A DNA stretch of 64,000 nt, taken from positions 118,740,697-118,804,696 of the forward strand of contig OZ024744.1 in the NCBI GenBank assembly GCA_964016885.1, written 5' to 3'. The notes beneath the pieces are model-generated. The model was not told the DNA's origin and did not search any database. It saw only the letters and a list, made by a program, of their open reading frames with translations. The position numbers and the translations under genes are program-made. This DNA comes from Eledone cirrhosa (taxonomy: Eukaryota > Mollusca > Cephalopoda > Octopoda > Eledonidae). Below are positions 1 to 10,535 of the stretch, in pieces. Each line of letters opens with the position of its first letter. Positions within the stretch are counted from its first letter, which is position 1.

Positions 1-870
1 TAAGCTGATGATCTGGTCCTTGTAGCTGAATCTGTGGAAGAACTAGGAAATAAGTTCTGGCTTTGGAAACAGAACTTAGAATCACAAGGTCTGAGAGTAA
101 CTTAGTTAAAACTAAAGTGCTAGTGAGTAAGTAGGAAAGAAAACAGGACCCTGATCCCATCAGGGAAATGGCCATGTTTGATATGTAGAAAAGGAATAGG
201 CATAAACCCTGTATGATGTACACAATGGAAATCTTGGGTACACAAGATATGTAGTGAGGTAACAAGTAGACTAACAGGAAGGGAAAACTTTGTATGTAGA
301 AGATAGATGTATGGGGGTAGTTATTAGGAATATCACTGAAATAAATGTTTTCCAATTTCAGTTAACAGTGTGTAACCAAAGTGACCTAATTAGCAGTGGA
401 GGAGGTTGTAGTGAGAACACAGTAACTAGAATAAGGACAGGATGGAAGAAGTTTAGGGAGCTACTACCTCTGTTGGTAATAAATTTACCATAGAAGTAGT
501 TAATAGCTTTTGTTACCTAGGTGATCTAATTAGTGGTGAAGGAGGTTGTTCTGAGAACATAGCTAGAAGAAGGACAGGATGGGAAAAAGTTCAAGGAGCT
601 ACTATCTCTGTTGACAACAAAAAAAATGTCTCCTTATGAATGAAAGGGCAGCTGTATGATGTCTGTGTGCAATGTAATGTTGCATGGTGATGAGACATGG
701 GCAGTGATTGGATGAAGTTAGAGCAGAAGGAGACCAAGGCAAACCTGGGTGGAGGTGGGTAATGAGAATTGATTGCAAATCACTGAATCTCACAGAGGAG
801 ATGACAAAAGAAATGTGTGAGTAGAGGTAAGCTGTGCTGGAAGACACAACTAATCCATAAGGTAATGTAA
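1..870 (+). mobile_element. Degenerate LINE fragment, family B
   Basis: Bases 1-130 still read as the RT active-site region (ADDLVLVAESVEEL, then NLESQG), with a stop shortly after. Further on the SGGGCSENTVTRIRTGWKKF segment of the LINE C-terminal region is present, followed by a second, partly overlapping copy around 525-600, suggesting a short internal duplication. The remainder (to about 870) matches the LINE end (LTEEMTKE). Many stops and frameshifts make it a relic. It ends about 35 bases from the ZDHHC exon at 905-1007. Confidence 0.75.
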
Positions 871-904
871 AAAGAAGGAAAGTATACAAAATAAAAGTAC
901 TTAC

Positions 905-1007
905 TTGCTCATTAGTTGTTCTTCCCCTCGCTACCAGAACTGTATGGAAACCAGTAAGACCAGCAACCGGAATAATTAATATACCAATAATCACCATTAC
1001 AATAAAA
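905..1007 (-). CDS. ZDHHC5/8: ZDHHC5/8-type palmitoyltransferase, exon with TM4 and TTxE motif
   Basis: Internal coding exon of 103 nt: one base completing a split codon, then 34 codons. It encodes a hydrophobic stretch ([17 protein letters not shown], the fourth membrane segment), then TGFH and ARGRTTNEQ, which carries the TTxE motif typical of DHHC acyltransferases. On the minus strand it is preceded by a pyrimidine-rich tract ending in cag and followed by gtaagt directly after the CAA (Gln) codon. The incoming phase (one base) fits the two bases left over by the exon at 4833-5005, recreating an Ala codon. In the known family this cytosolic segment sits next to the catalytic domain. The next 3' exon (GKFRGG/NPFT region in known ZDHHC5/8) is not in bases 1-904, so it lies outside the window. 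The exon sits between two degenerate LINE remnants. Confidence 0.93.
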
Positions 1008-1094
1008 CTGAATGTGGTTAAGGAAAAATCAATTCCATAAACAATAAACACACATATAAGGTGACTTTAAATAAAAGCTGTTTAAAAGATAATA

Positions 1095-1655
1095 ATTAGC
1101 AATAGGTCTACTGAGAGTATAATAGCTACAATAAGGATAGGATGGAAAAAGTTCAGAGATCTACTCGCACTGTTGACTACAAAAGGTTTCTCCCTATATA
1201 CAAAAGGACGACTGTATGATGCAGGCTGTGACTGTGGAGGACGTGCATAGACTGTAGTGAAACATGGACTGTGACTACGGAGGACGTGTGTGTAGACTGG
1301 AGAGAAATGAAGCAACCATGCTCCATTGGGTATACAATGTAAATGTGAGAGAAAAGCAGAAGTTGGACAAGTTGAAGGAAAAGCTGGGTTTAAGAGAGAT
1401 TTCAGGTGGTGTGTAGAAAAGGAGACTACGTTGGTTTGGACAGGTGGTGCACAAGCAGTTGGGTGAAGAAATGCCATGGAATCCCAGTGGAAGAAAACCA
1501 CAGTAGAAGTAGACCAAGAAAGATCTGGGCAGAGGTGGTGAGAGCTGACTTCAAATCACTGAGACTCACAGAAGAGATGACAAACGATTGTGAGGTGTGG
1601 AAAGATGCTGTGCTGAGAAGGACCCGGCAACCCATGTAAGTGTAAAAAAGTGGAC
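1095..1655 (+). mobile_element. Degenerate LINE 3' fragment, family B
   Basis: Weak but continuous similarity to the LINE C-terminal region: IATIRIGWKKFRDLL, KGRLYDA, then the ending with RPRKIWAEVVRADFKSLRLT followed by EEMTND. Frame changes occur near 1230-1300. It lies in the ZDHHC intron upstream of exon 905-1007 and is antisense to that gene. Confidence 0.7.
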
Positions 1656-1754
1656 GTAAAAACGACAATAAATTATAAAACCTTGACCTATGATAAAAAA
1701 AACAATATGTTAACCATAATTGTATAATATGTAATGTTAGTGTGTATGAACAAC

Positions 1755-1915
1755 ATAGTAAATATAAGCTGGGAATCAAATGTAGTGTACAAGAGAGAAG
1801 GCCATGTCAGTGGTATGGACATGTGATGATGTTTATAAAGGATGTCAACTGTACAGAGCCTTTGAAATTGATGGAGGAAGGCATGGGATGAAGTGATGAG
1901 GACCGACATACATTA
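1755..1915 (+). mobile_element. Short LINE fragment, family B end
   Basis: Resembles the piece of the LINE C-terminus that normally reads GIRCxxxERRLxWYGHVM, here with frameshifts (LGIKCSVQERR, then WYGHVM), followed by a degenerate IDGG stretch. It is a small relic. Confidence 0.5.
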
Positions 1916-1929
1916 CTTGAGTAGACACA

Positions 1930-2294
1930 GCCACAAGTATAAACAAGACTCCCATTAGGCTTCTATTAAACCCACTAGGGACAAGGTGTACTCCTTAAGC
2001 TGGGTCCTACTGTAAAAGGCACCCAATACACTCTGTAAAGCAAGGTAAACTACACTGGGTAGTAAGGATTCTTCAGTCACATTGGGGACAGGACAATCTC
2101 TTCAATGTAGGGACCCACAATAAAATGCACCCAATACACACTTCAGTCATTAGCATTACAAAAGGTATCTGCCAAAAGAGTGGAGGGCTGTTCAGTCACA
2201 TGAAGGATATGCTAACGTCTGGTACCACAATAAAATGTTCCCAGTGCACCCTGTAAAGTTATATATGAACTCCTTCATATGCTCACAAAGTTCA
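1930..2294 (+). repeat. Degenerate LINE/SINE tail-like repeat
   Basis: Contains repeated phrases such as aaaaggcacccaatacact and ctgtaaag, reminiscent of the tail modules (cacccagtacacactgtaaag) seen intact at 60300-60420. No coding potential. Assignment is tentative because similarity is patchy. Confidence 0.35.
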
Positions 2295-2510
2295 CTAGAA
2301 CAAGTAGATAGTTCTTGCTACCTAGGTGATCACATTAACAGTGGAGAAGGTTGTATTGAAATTGTAGCCAGAGTGAGAATGGGGTAGAAGTTCAAGATTA
2401 TATGATGTTTGGCAGAGACATGGGCTCTGAGTATAGATATGCAGTGACTAAAAAGAAATGAAACAGGCATGCTTCAGTAGTTGTATAATGTTAGTGTATG
2501 TGAACAACAG
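2295..2510 (+). mobile_element. Short LINE fragment
   Basis: Reads VDSSCYLGDHINSGEGCIEI, then VARVRMG, the segment that is VDSFRYLGDKISSGGGCSES in intact family A. It is followed by remnants of the LHGSETWAL and RLERNEA region. Decayed. Confidence 0.6.
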
Positions 2511-2834
2511 AGCATATGGTGTTGTAACTGAGAATTGTCAGCCATGTTATGGGATGGATGGCTTGGGTATATTGATGCCTTGGTTACTAACTTGTGTGTG
2601 ATGCTCTATATGAATGGGTACAGAAGCACATGTAGATACTCAATTGGTGTTAGGATGGAGACATCCAGTAATGAGCTTTAAGATGTTGTTCAAGGATATA
2701 TCTAGCTTCTTAGTATGGAAGCTATAAAATGGGACAAGTACAATACAGCCTTCAAGTTAAACTTGTCAGAGAAAACATATAACCATGTTTACCATTTTTG
2801 AAAAAATATGAATGGTTTGATAGAATAGTTTTAA

Positions 2835-3085
2835 GACAATGCATAGTCGGACCCGTAGCAGTGGAGACTTCTGGTGCAGAGCTGGCTAACCACAGGTGTA
2901 AGCCTCACAAGCTGGAATGGCTCTTCCAGCGTGTCTCCCTTGTCATCCTCTGGGGAAACGCCTTCTCTATTCTGTGTCAGAGCAGCCAGCGCGTGGGACC
3001 CCATTTGCTCATAATAGTGAGAGATGAGGAGGGCGGGAGAGACAGAAGCGATGACAGTGGGAGTTTGGCTCCTTTGTGTTAGGAC
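2835..3085 (+). mobile_element. Retroelement pol C-terminal remnant
   Basis: Reads GPVAVETSG, then AELANHRCKPHKLEWLFQRV and SLVILWGNAFSIL. A second copy lies on the minus strand at 42838-43119, with an additional VLGPRATSLLTTKG in the middle. Segments of the form PVAVETSG...GPRAT...LFQRVS are seen at the end of RT proteins from retroelements lacking close relation to family A. I infer a different non-LTR or similar retroelement. It is the only coding-like block between 2510 and 3130. Confidence 0.5.
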
Positions 3086-3139
3086 TTGGTGTACATGTGT
3101 GTATGTATGTTTACAAAATAAAGAATAATATATTATTTA

Positions 3140-4325
3140 GAATATCTTAATAAAGAACGTGATTGTATTAGTTGCTAATAGACAATATATCAAAGAAGAC
3201 ATTTTCTTAGAGAGGTGTAAGTGTGTAAGGTCGGAATTCATTAAATCATCCCAGGTTTTTCTGGGTCTGCCTACTCCATAACTTCCATCAATTTTGATCG
3301 CTCTGCACTTTTTTATACAGCTGTCGTCTTTCATGTGTATCAGATGACCATACCAACGTAGTCTTCTCTCAAGTAAACAGCATCTGATCCCTCTTATTCC
3401 TTATTTCTCACTTACTTCATTTATGCTTTGCCGTTCGCGTATATTACTATTACACATTCAGCGGAGCATGCATGCTTCGTTCCTTTCCAGTCTGCGCAGG
3501 TCCTCTGCACGCAATGCCCATGTCTCACTGCCATGTAACGTTGCTGTACAGGCATCATACAATCTGCCTTTCATTTTTAGAGAGAAAGCTTTTGTGGCCA
3601 ACACCAGTATAAGCTCTCTGAACTTTTTCCATCCTGTTCTGACTCTGGCTACTGTACTTTCAGAGCACCCTCCACCACTGCTGATTTTGTCACCCAGGTA
3701 ACGGAAGGTGTCCACTATTCCTATAGAGCCCTCTGGGCAATAGAAGAAGCTAGTATCCTGTGGGCACTTGCTACTTATTGCACTTGAGCACCGGCCACAT
3801 ATAAAATCTATATTCTTAGATAGCTTACCTGTGATCCTACTACATCTTTTATACACCCATACTTTGCATTTGGGACATAAAATGGAATTTCTACCTACTC
3901 CTTTCCTACACACTGAGCATGGTCATTTCCCAGAGGGGACCAGTGCCCTATTTCCCTTCCTACAAACTAGAACTTTAGTCTTAGACAAGTTAACTTTAAG
4001 ACCTTTTGATTCTAGGCCATGCTTCCATGTTTGGAATTTCTTCTCCATTGATTCGGCTATGAGAGTTAGATAATCTGCGTACAGGAGTTCCCATGGGCAG
4101 CCGGTCTTAAACCTGTTATAGCCTGAAGGGCAATAATAAATAGGAGGGGGTTAAGGACAGAGCCTTGATGAACACCAACTTTTACACTAAATTCTTCACT
4201 ATATTCGTTATTAATTTTAACCTTGCTGACTGTTTCTTTATACATGGCTTGTATAGCTCTCACAAGCCATCCATCAACCCCTAGTTTTCTAAGAGCCCAC
4301 CAGATAATGGAGCGGGGGAATCAGG
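3140..4325 (-). mobile_element. 5'-truncated LINE, family A
   Basis: Minus-strand copy beginning within the palm region (LVRAIQAMYKETVSKVKINN, then GVHQGSVLNPLLF), through a mutated RT active site near 4070-4080, the zinc finger block (CRKGVGRNSILCPKCKVW) and the C-terminal domain to KKMS. It differs from the intact copy at 15195-18440 by small indels and stops. It lies in the 3.8-kb ZDHHC intron in the same orientation as the gene. Confidence 0.9.
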
Positions 4326-4469
4326 AAATTAATGATAGTAATAATGATGACGACAATGATCTTCTAGATCTGTTTAGAATTTATCGATAATTATTGAAAA
4401 TGCAAAAGACATGTGATGTTATATTAAAAACACAATTTTCCCTAGTATAGTTAATACGAAACATTGTGA

Positions 4470-4790
4470 GATATATAATAAAAGACAGATAAATATTTTA
4501 GAAAGCCAGCACAATGTGGTAGAAATATATAAAGTATGACAAATAAAACAAATCAAAGATTGGCTACTATAATGACTTCACGCATATTTCAGACACGGAG
4601 GCCAGCCAATCAAGGAATTGTTCGTTTTTTTGTTTTAACTATTTTAGCTCCATATTTGAAAAAAAGTGTTATAACCCTGAAATATGTTGAAATATAGTGG
4701 GTTTATTTTGTCATACTTTATCCTTTATATATTTCTACCACATTGTACTGGCTTTTTGAAATATTTATCAGTGGTTTATTACAATTTTAA
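4470..4790. repeat. Fold-back repeat with about 80-nt arms
   Basis: The left arm (about 4470-4550) and right arm (about 4702-4790) are imperfect inverted repeats sharing cacaatgtggtagaaatat and tatgacaaa blocks, around 150 nt of non-repeated sequence. A single arm of the same family recurs at 34075-34190. It looks like a MITE or the end of a larger element. The right end runs up to the splice donor of the exon at 4833-5005. Confidence 0.65.
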
Positions 4791-4832
4791 TTAAAGTGGT
4801 TTTTGTTTATATATATATACAGAAAAGGATAC

Positions 4833-5005
4833 GCAACAATATTTCCAGCCTGAGCTAACTCTTTTTTATGATCTAATACATATAATAAACATAAAGAAAA
4901 TATACTTATTTTATGAATTGTGAGTGAAATCAAAAAAAGAAAGAAATATCTGTAATTTCTTCTGCCAATACAGTTATTCACCCAAGGACAATGATGATCA
5001 AATGT
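4833..5005 (-). CDS. ZDHHC5/8: ZDHHC5/8-type palmitoyltransferase, catalytic DHHC exon with TM3
   Basis: Internal exon of 173 nt, 57 codons plus two bases. It opens [20 protein letters not shown], giving the catalytic DHHC Cys and the conserved NCIGRRNYR segment. The third membrane segment ([20 protein letters not shown]) and [17 protein letters not shown] follow. DHHC enzymes autoacylate on the DHHC cysteine and transfer palmitate to substrate cysteines at membranes. The minus-strand acceptor is ttttgttttcag. The donor is GC|gtatcc (phase 2) and joins in frame to 905-1007. Without the upstream Cys-rich exon at 25667-25824 the zinc domain would be incomplete. An oddity is that the donor and the intron just after it resemble the end of a dispersed repeat also present at 34075-34190. 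Confidence 0.95.
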
Positions 5006-5049
5006 CTGAAAAACAAAAGTAAAAATTAAGGTGAGAAATAGGAAATAAC

Positions 5050-5215
5050 TTTATCTACCATATCAACCTCAGTACTGTTTTACTGGTATCAGTCATTAGA
5101 CTGTGGCACTACCTTAATATAGTCTACCATATAAACCTCAGTACTGTGTTACTGGTGTCAGTCATTAGACTGTGGCCATACTGGGGCACTACCTTAAGCC
5201 ACTGGGCCCTTAATA
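5050..5215. repeat. Local direct duplication of a short dispersed repeat
   Basis: A unit of about 63 bp containing aacctcagtactg and cagtcattagactgtgg occurs twice in tandem, at about 5055-5115 and 5117-5185. The second copy continues into catactggggcactacctta. The phrase resembles a known cephalopod dispersed repeat, but I cannot classify it from sequence alone. Confidence 0.6.
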
Positions 5216-5319
5216 GGTTGTAAATATTTTTAGAGAAATATGCACTTAGAAACTCAGCACAGTATTTGTGGCATAAAATGATATCTTGTCAAGCACATAT
5301 AATTGTTTTTAGTCTTCAT

Positions 5320-5398
5320 TTCTGATGAAATACATTCTATTTTAATTCATTAATGAAGAATTGAGGGATTTACTAAAATTATTAATTATTTCATTCCA
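5320..5398. repeat. Fragment of the TTAA-flanked MITE
   Basis: Shares the core attaatgaag...gggatttactaaaattatt with the complete MITE copies at 28817-29021 and 39513-39736. Both ends are missing. Confidence 0.6.
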
Positions 5399-5449
5399 TA
5401 TATATATAGAACCCTATTAGTACACCAGCTCCTGGAATACTTGCACTTA

Positions 5450-5590
5450 ATTCAACTTCCTACCTTCCATCACTCATGAACATGGCCCCGAGATACATGA
5501 ACTTCTCCACCTGTTTCAGTGGAACTCTACACGTAGAGTGTCCCAGTCTTCGCAACACACTGGCTTCAACTTACACGGACATGATTACTT
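5450..5590 (-). mobile_element. Fragment of a second LINE family (RT thumb region)
   Basis: Minus-strand reading gives VPLKQVEKFMYLGAMFMSDG, then EVELSASI. This is the widely conserved LINE thumb pattern (VEKFxYLGxxFxSDGRxxxE). The same family continues at 34195-34740 and ends at 22035-22235 and 38155-38370. Confidence 0.6.
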
Positions 5591-5599
5591 AAACACTCA

Positions 5600-6069
5600 T
5601 ATATATATAGGTGTAGATTGATATATACACATATAAAAACATATGGATACACTCTATATACATACACATTCATATACACTCACTAATATATATATATGTA
5701 GATTCAAACATAAGATCAAGGTATGAAAATATGAAATTGAAGTTCACAAGAGTAGATAATTGTGAATAAAATGTTTTATGTATATATATATCAGTTAGGT
5801 GTACAACAGTTACAGGCTGCACACCGTTTGAAGTACTCAATGCTGTTACATGGTCCGTTTCGTTGTATTGCAGAGTTACAGCTGTAGTGTGCAGAGTGTA
5901 AATAGATTTAAAAGAGTGAAAGTCAGTGTTACAGCATATATACACTTTATTTACATATTACAATCAAACTGATGGGGTCAGACCCCACCACCTTGATTGT
6001 AACCTGAGCTGATTGGTATCGAAATTGTAATATATAAATAAATATATACATATATATATATATATATAT
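5600..6069. repeat. TA-rich microsatellite tracts
   Basis: Several (ta)n and tacata tracts around 5610-5700, 5780-5795, 5940 and 6040-6069. Short ORFs on both strands here are by-products of the repeats. The last tract directly borders the LINE copy starting at about 6070. Confidence 0.8.
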
Positions 6070-8097
6070 TGCGAGGTAGTGTGTCAGAGAGAAGTGTGTC
6101 CGGAATGATAAAGGTGAGCTTGTCCTCACAAGTGACGAGAAGAAAGCTGTGTGGAAGAGCCATTATGAAAGATTACTAAATGAGGAAAGAGACCCTACCC
6201 CAAGTAGACTCCATAGAGGGCCCAGCAGTACAAGTCAGCAACAGCGTAGTAAGTAAAGTAATTAAGGATATGAAGGCTGGGAAAGCAGCCAATCCATCGG
6301 GTAAGGCTGCCAAGATGCTGAAATCATCTGGGTCTGTAGGTCACACCATAACCACATGTATTGTTAACCAGGTAATACTAGAGGGTGTCATACCAAAGGA
6401 TTGGTGCAGTAGCATCATTGTCAACTGCTACAAAGGTAAAGGTGATCCACTAGATAGAGGAAACTATAGCGGTATAAAGCTGATGGACCAGGTCATGAAA
6501 GTAACGAAAGGAGTTATAACACAGTTGATTAGGGACTGGGTAAAACTAGTTGAGATGCAATTTGGGTTTGTGCCAGACAAAAAGACCACTGATGCTCTCT
6601 TCCTTGTGAGGCAGCTACTGGAAAAGTACCTAGCTAAAAGTAAGCCACTCTACCTGGCATTTGTCAATCTAGAAAAAGCCTTTGACAGAGTGCCCTGTGC
6701 TATAATCTGGTGGGCTTAGAAAACTACGAGTAGATGAATGGCTTGTGAAAGCTGTACAAGCCATGTTTAGGGGAGCAGTCAGCAAAGTTAGGATTAACAA
6801 TGACTATAGCAAGGAAGTTAGCATACAAGTCGGTGTCCGCCAGGGCTCTGTTCTCGGCCTTCTCCTGTTTATCATATTGCAGGCTTGCCCATGGGAACTT
6901 CTGTATGATCTCTCACCGATAGCTGAATCTATGGTGGAACTAGAGCAGAAATTCCTAACATGGAAGCAGGGCCTGGAAAGAAGGAGGCTCAAAGTCAACC
7001 TGACAAAGACTAAGGTCCTTGCAAGTAGAAGTGAAAACAGAACGCAGATCCCCTCTGGGAAATGGCCTTGCTCAGTATGTAGGAAAAGTGTAGGTAGAAA
7101 TTCCATCCGCTGCTCCAAATGCAAATTATGGGTACACAAGAGATGTTGTGGATCTCAGGAAGTTTAGCTAAGAATGTAGGCTTTACATGTAACAGTTGCA
7201 CTGGAACAGTAAGGAGCAAATGGCCACAGGAAACAAGCACCACCAAACTCTGGGAGGGCTCTGTAGAAACAGCAGACAGCTTCTGCTACCTAGGAGGTGG
7301 GTGTTCTGAAAGTACAGTAACTAGGGTAAGAACGTGATGGAAGAAGTTCAAGGAGCTACTGCCACTGCTAGCTGCAAAAGACTTTTCCCTCAAAATGAAA
7401 GGCAGACTGTATGATGCGTGCATACGAACAGCAATGTTGCATGGTAGTGAGACCTGGCCGTTCTCTGTAGAAGACTTGCTTAGCTTAGAAAGAAATGAAG
7501 CTTGCATGCTTCGATAGATGTGTAATAGTAATATGCATGAATGGCAAAGGATAAACAAATTGAGAGAGAGACTAGGCATGAGGCATCAAATGCTGTATAC
7601 TAGAGAGGAGATTGTATTGGTATGGGCATGTGATGCATATGAAGGATGACAGCTGCATAAAAAGGTGCTGAGCACTAAAAGTCAATGGAAGCCATGGAGC
7701 GGGGAGACCCAAGACAACCTGGGAGGAGGTGATTAAAAGCCGACCTTACCCAATTGCACTTCTCAAAGGCGATGATGACACAGGACCAAGATCTCTGGTG
7801 TTACACAGTAATACAGAAGACCCAACTTCCCACGGATACAAGCCGAAGTTGAAGCATATAGACAATATGCTCCCACCCCCTCCCACTGTAAAGTGGTTGT
7901 GTAGGTGTCATGACAAAAAATACCCACTCCACAAATGAGGTTGGTGTTAGGAAGGGCATCCAGCTGTAGAAATCAAGCCAGAATCAGTTCCCGTATGAGC
8001 AACACATGGACACCTGACCTGACATTGCCTACAACAGGACAACCTGCCTAACCCATGCTAGTGTGGAAGAATGGACATAAAATAGTGATGATGATGA

Positions 8098-8100
<3 letters not shown>
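6070..8100 (+). mobile_element. Degenerate 5'-truncated LINE, family A/B-related, with tail
   Basis: The copy begins in the linker before RT (HYERLLNEERDPTP), continues with KDMKAGKAA, NCYKGKGDPLDRGNYSGIKL, the FVNLEKAFDRVP motif and GVRQGSVLGLLLF, then the zinc finger (CSVCRKSVGRNSIRCSKCKL) and the C-terminal region to about 7790. The YADD site is lost by a deletion near 6900. The tail (7860-8100) carries aggttggtgttaggaagggc and ends in (gat)n followed by (ta)n. It has stops at several places (around 6717, 7166, 7337) and is not functional. It lies in the 20.7-kb ZDHHC intron, antisense to the gene. Confidence 0.88.

Positions 8101-8136
<36 letters not shown>
8101..8136. repeat. (TA)n microsatellite
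   Basis: About 36 bases of perfect TA repeat directly after the (gat)n tail of the LINE copy ending at 8100. Confidence 0.95.
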
Positions 8137-8137
<1 letters not shown>

Positions 8138-8476
8138 AACAGTTTTTCCAAAGTTTTGTAAATATATCTTCTTCATGTTGATGTATATCATCCATGTAGA
8201 AGTTGGATCTAGGTGACTTTTGTGTTCAAGATGATAAGCTTGGTTACAAGTTAAAATGTAAAGCTTGGTTACAAGTTAAAATGTAAAATTTACATGTATA
8301 TTATAAACTGTGTGATTGTGTTTGAAAACTAATTCCATTTTTTTTTTTATTTCAAAGTATATACTTAATATATGAACATTTTCACCTATGCATAACTGGC
8401 ATTTTATTTTTTGTTTCATTTGTATAGGGAACATCTCTTTTCTCCATATGCCAGGATATACTATAATCCATTATAA

Positions 8477-8672
8477 TGCCGGCATTTGGCAGTATTGGTA
8501 GAGAGTCAGACACCATGCTTTGCAACATAGAGTTACGGCCCTTGCCATTCCAAGTTCAAATCCCGTCGAGGTTAACTTTGCCTTTCATCCTTGCGGGGGT
8601 TGATAAAATAAAGTACCAGTAATGCACTGGGTAATTGCTAGCCTTGTGCCAAAAGTAGAAACAATTTTATTG
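8477..8672 (+). mobile_element. tRNA-derived SINE (SINE1), diverged copy
   Basis: Contains an A-box-like ggcagtattggtagagagtc, a B-box-like aagttcaaatcccgtcgagg and the conserved tail tgataaaataaagtaccag through agtagaaacaat. Better-preserved copies are at 30551-30738, 37393-37576 (minus) and 39293-39470. It is a pol III-type SINE head, not a functional tRNA: there is no cloverleaf. Confidence 0.85.
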
Positions 8673-8879
8673 TTGTCTTTTAGGTCCCATACATATTTGG
8701 CCAATGTGGTGTCATTTTATTTAGGGGACTTGAAATACACGAGCAATTATAAAGTTACTCAGATTTGTTTCTTTTTCTATTTATCTCTGTGATAGGAAAG
8801 CATGGAAAAGACAATGTAAAGCACTAACGATGATGATTGTATTTGTACTGGAGTTTATATTTATGTTTATGTATTAGTG

Positions 8880-9130
8880 CTTACAGCATGTGGGTTAGTG
8901 GTACATTAGGATTAACAATCATAATGGATTGCGTTTGATTCTTGGGTTGGGTTCCATGTGTTCTTGAATAAAAAAAACTTCATTTTATGTTGCTCCAGTA
9001 TACTCAGCTGAAAATGAGTACCAGCAATGAGTACCCCTATGATGACTGGTGTCCTGTCCACAGAAACTGGGATAGGTAGTGACCTGATGAACCTCCAGAC
9101 TCAAGAAAGATTTTAGACTTATGGCAGTGT
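8880..9130 (+). mobile_element. Degenerate tRNA-type SINE (SINE2 relative)
   Basis: Shows a weak gtgggttagtggtacatta A-box remnant and the internal phrase ctccagtatactcagctgaa followed by atgagtaccagcaa, shared with 38735-39110 and 40670-40945. The copy is old. Confidence 0.55.
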
Positions 9131-9134
9131 CAGT

Positions 9135-9680
9135 GTCTATATTCATATTTTCCTGTTAATACTTGATAACATAGCTACATTTTCACTACAATACTTTTAT
9201 TGAAATGCTTATTTATTAATTTTAGGAAATCTTTCACAATGTCAGAGATATTTAAACTGAAAGGGAAATTGTACCAAATAGTTCATATATCTCAGCTCCA
9301 TCATAGCTCCCCATGGCAACATTAAACAGCTTATTCCCATTGTGTTTAACCCCAAATGAATTGTTGGGAAAGAGCAGTGATTTCTGAACATTTATAAATA
9401 TGCTGATTTCAGCAGAGGTTTTGTAATGGTGGGATAAAACTTTACGTCAAATTGGGGAAACTTACAACCACTTTTATCCACTACATTTAAAAACCAAATA
9501 ATGACCGATTCTCCGTTGTTCCAAAGCGGTAATTTTGTGGCCTAAATGGATCTTAGTATAATTTTAGTAATCTTATCTAATTTGCTTTTTGCAGGATTTA
9601 TTAGTCTGCAGATGGAATTAGCAAGAACATTTTCCTTATGATCCTTGAGGGTTAAGTATGACTAATGATTGGTCATACAT
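9135..9680. other. No recognisable feature
   Basis: AT-rich intronic sequence with no convincing ORF, repeat or RNA that I can identify. Confidence 0.5.
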
Positions 9681-10059
9681 TTAAACCTTGAGCATTCGCA
9701 TTAATTTTCAAACGTCATGCTTATCTGTTCGCATTATTTTGAGTTAATCATACTCAAGAGGGTTATCAATTTTATTTGTAATTTTTTTAATTTTCTATGT
9801 GCAGGCTTGAAATATAATTTTACCTGATTTTTTGGGTCAAATTTGACTTTTATGAGCAGGTGAAATTAATTAATAGGGGCTTTTGAAGTATCAACCAGGT
9901 GCAAATACTGGTTTCATTTTAAATACCTTGTTTTCGGGATAATACTTGATATATAAGGATCACTAAACCTTATATCAGTGTTCCAGTAATTCCAGTCTTG
10001 GAAATTGTTTTATACCGTACTTAATATTTACGGTAAAAAATGCATTTCCGCAGCATCTG

Positions 10060-10464
10060 TCAGTCGCCAAACAGATCGGGTTTTCCTCGATTTGAAATCT
10101 GTTGTTGGGCATATCGATTAATCTCTTCTGCCACAACTTCGAATAAAGTTTGTGGTAAAAACAAAAAGAAATAATCCACTGCTTTAGCATCGGGAGTTAA
10201 TGTATCTTGTGGACCAGTAATTTGAATAAAATCGGGAACATATATTGGTGTGGTATTTTTCAACCATGTTGCTGTAATATCTTCAATGGTGTCCTGGAGA
10301 CCTCCGTTTTCACTTGCAAAACAACAATCATCGCCGGACGAAATTTCAGAAATATAAACATCATTTGAAGATAAATCACTAATATTATCGTTTGTTTCTT
10401 GTTTATTCTGAATGTCGTCATGTGTAAAACCTTCAAAGTCAGTATCGCTACTTTCATAAACCAT
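10060..10464 (-). CDS. Truncated piggyBac-like transposase N-terminus (134 aa)
   Basis: An open frame that starts at the ATG giving MVYESSDTDFEGFTHDDIQ, the position shared with the other copies; an upstream in-frame ATG exists but lies in the 5' UTR. It is rich in Asp, Glu and Ser, then continues PIYVPDFIQITGPQDTL and ends at a stop after KPDLFGD. It covers only the acidic leader and the beginning of the DDE_Tnp_1_7 domain and has no catalytic Asp, so it cannot transpose. The frame is uninterrupted here, whereas copies 3 and 4 have lost it through a frameshift or insertions. Whether the protein is made is unknown. Confidence 0.6.
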   Translation of the reverse strand: MVYESSDTDFEGFTHDDIQNKQETNDNISDLSSNDVYISEISSGDDCCFASENGGLQDTIEDITATWLKNTTPIYVPDFIQITGPQDTLTPDAKAVDYFFLFLPQTLFEVVAEEINRYAQQQISNRGKPDLFGD

Positions 10465-10535
10465 GTTGATACAAAAAAAAATTTGTTGCACTTTCAAAGT
10501 TAAAAAAAACACTTGTTTTAACTTGTTTCACTATA

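Noticed and set aside
1..904. Next 3' exon of the ZDHHC gene
   Set aside because: No GKFRGG/NPFT-like segment on the minus strand; the region is LINE relic.
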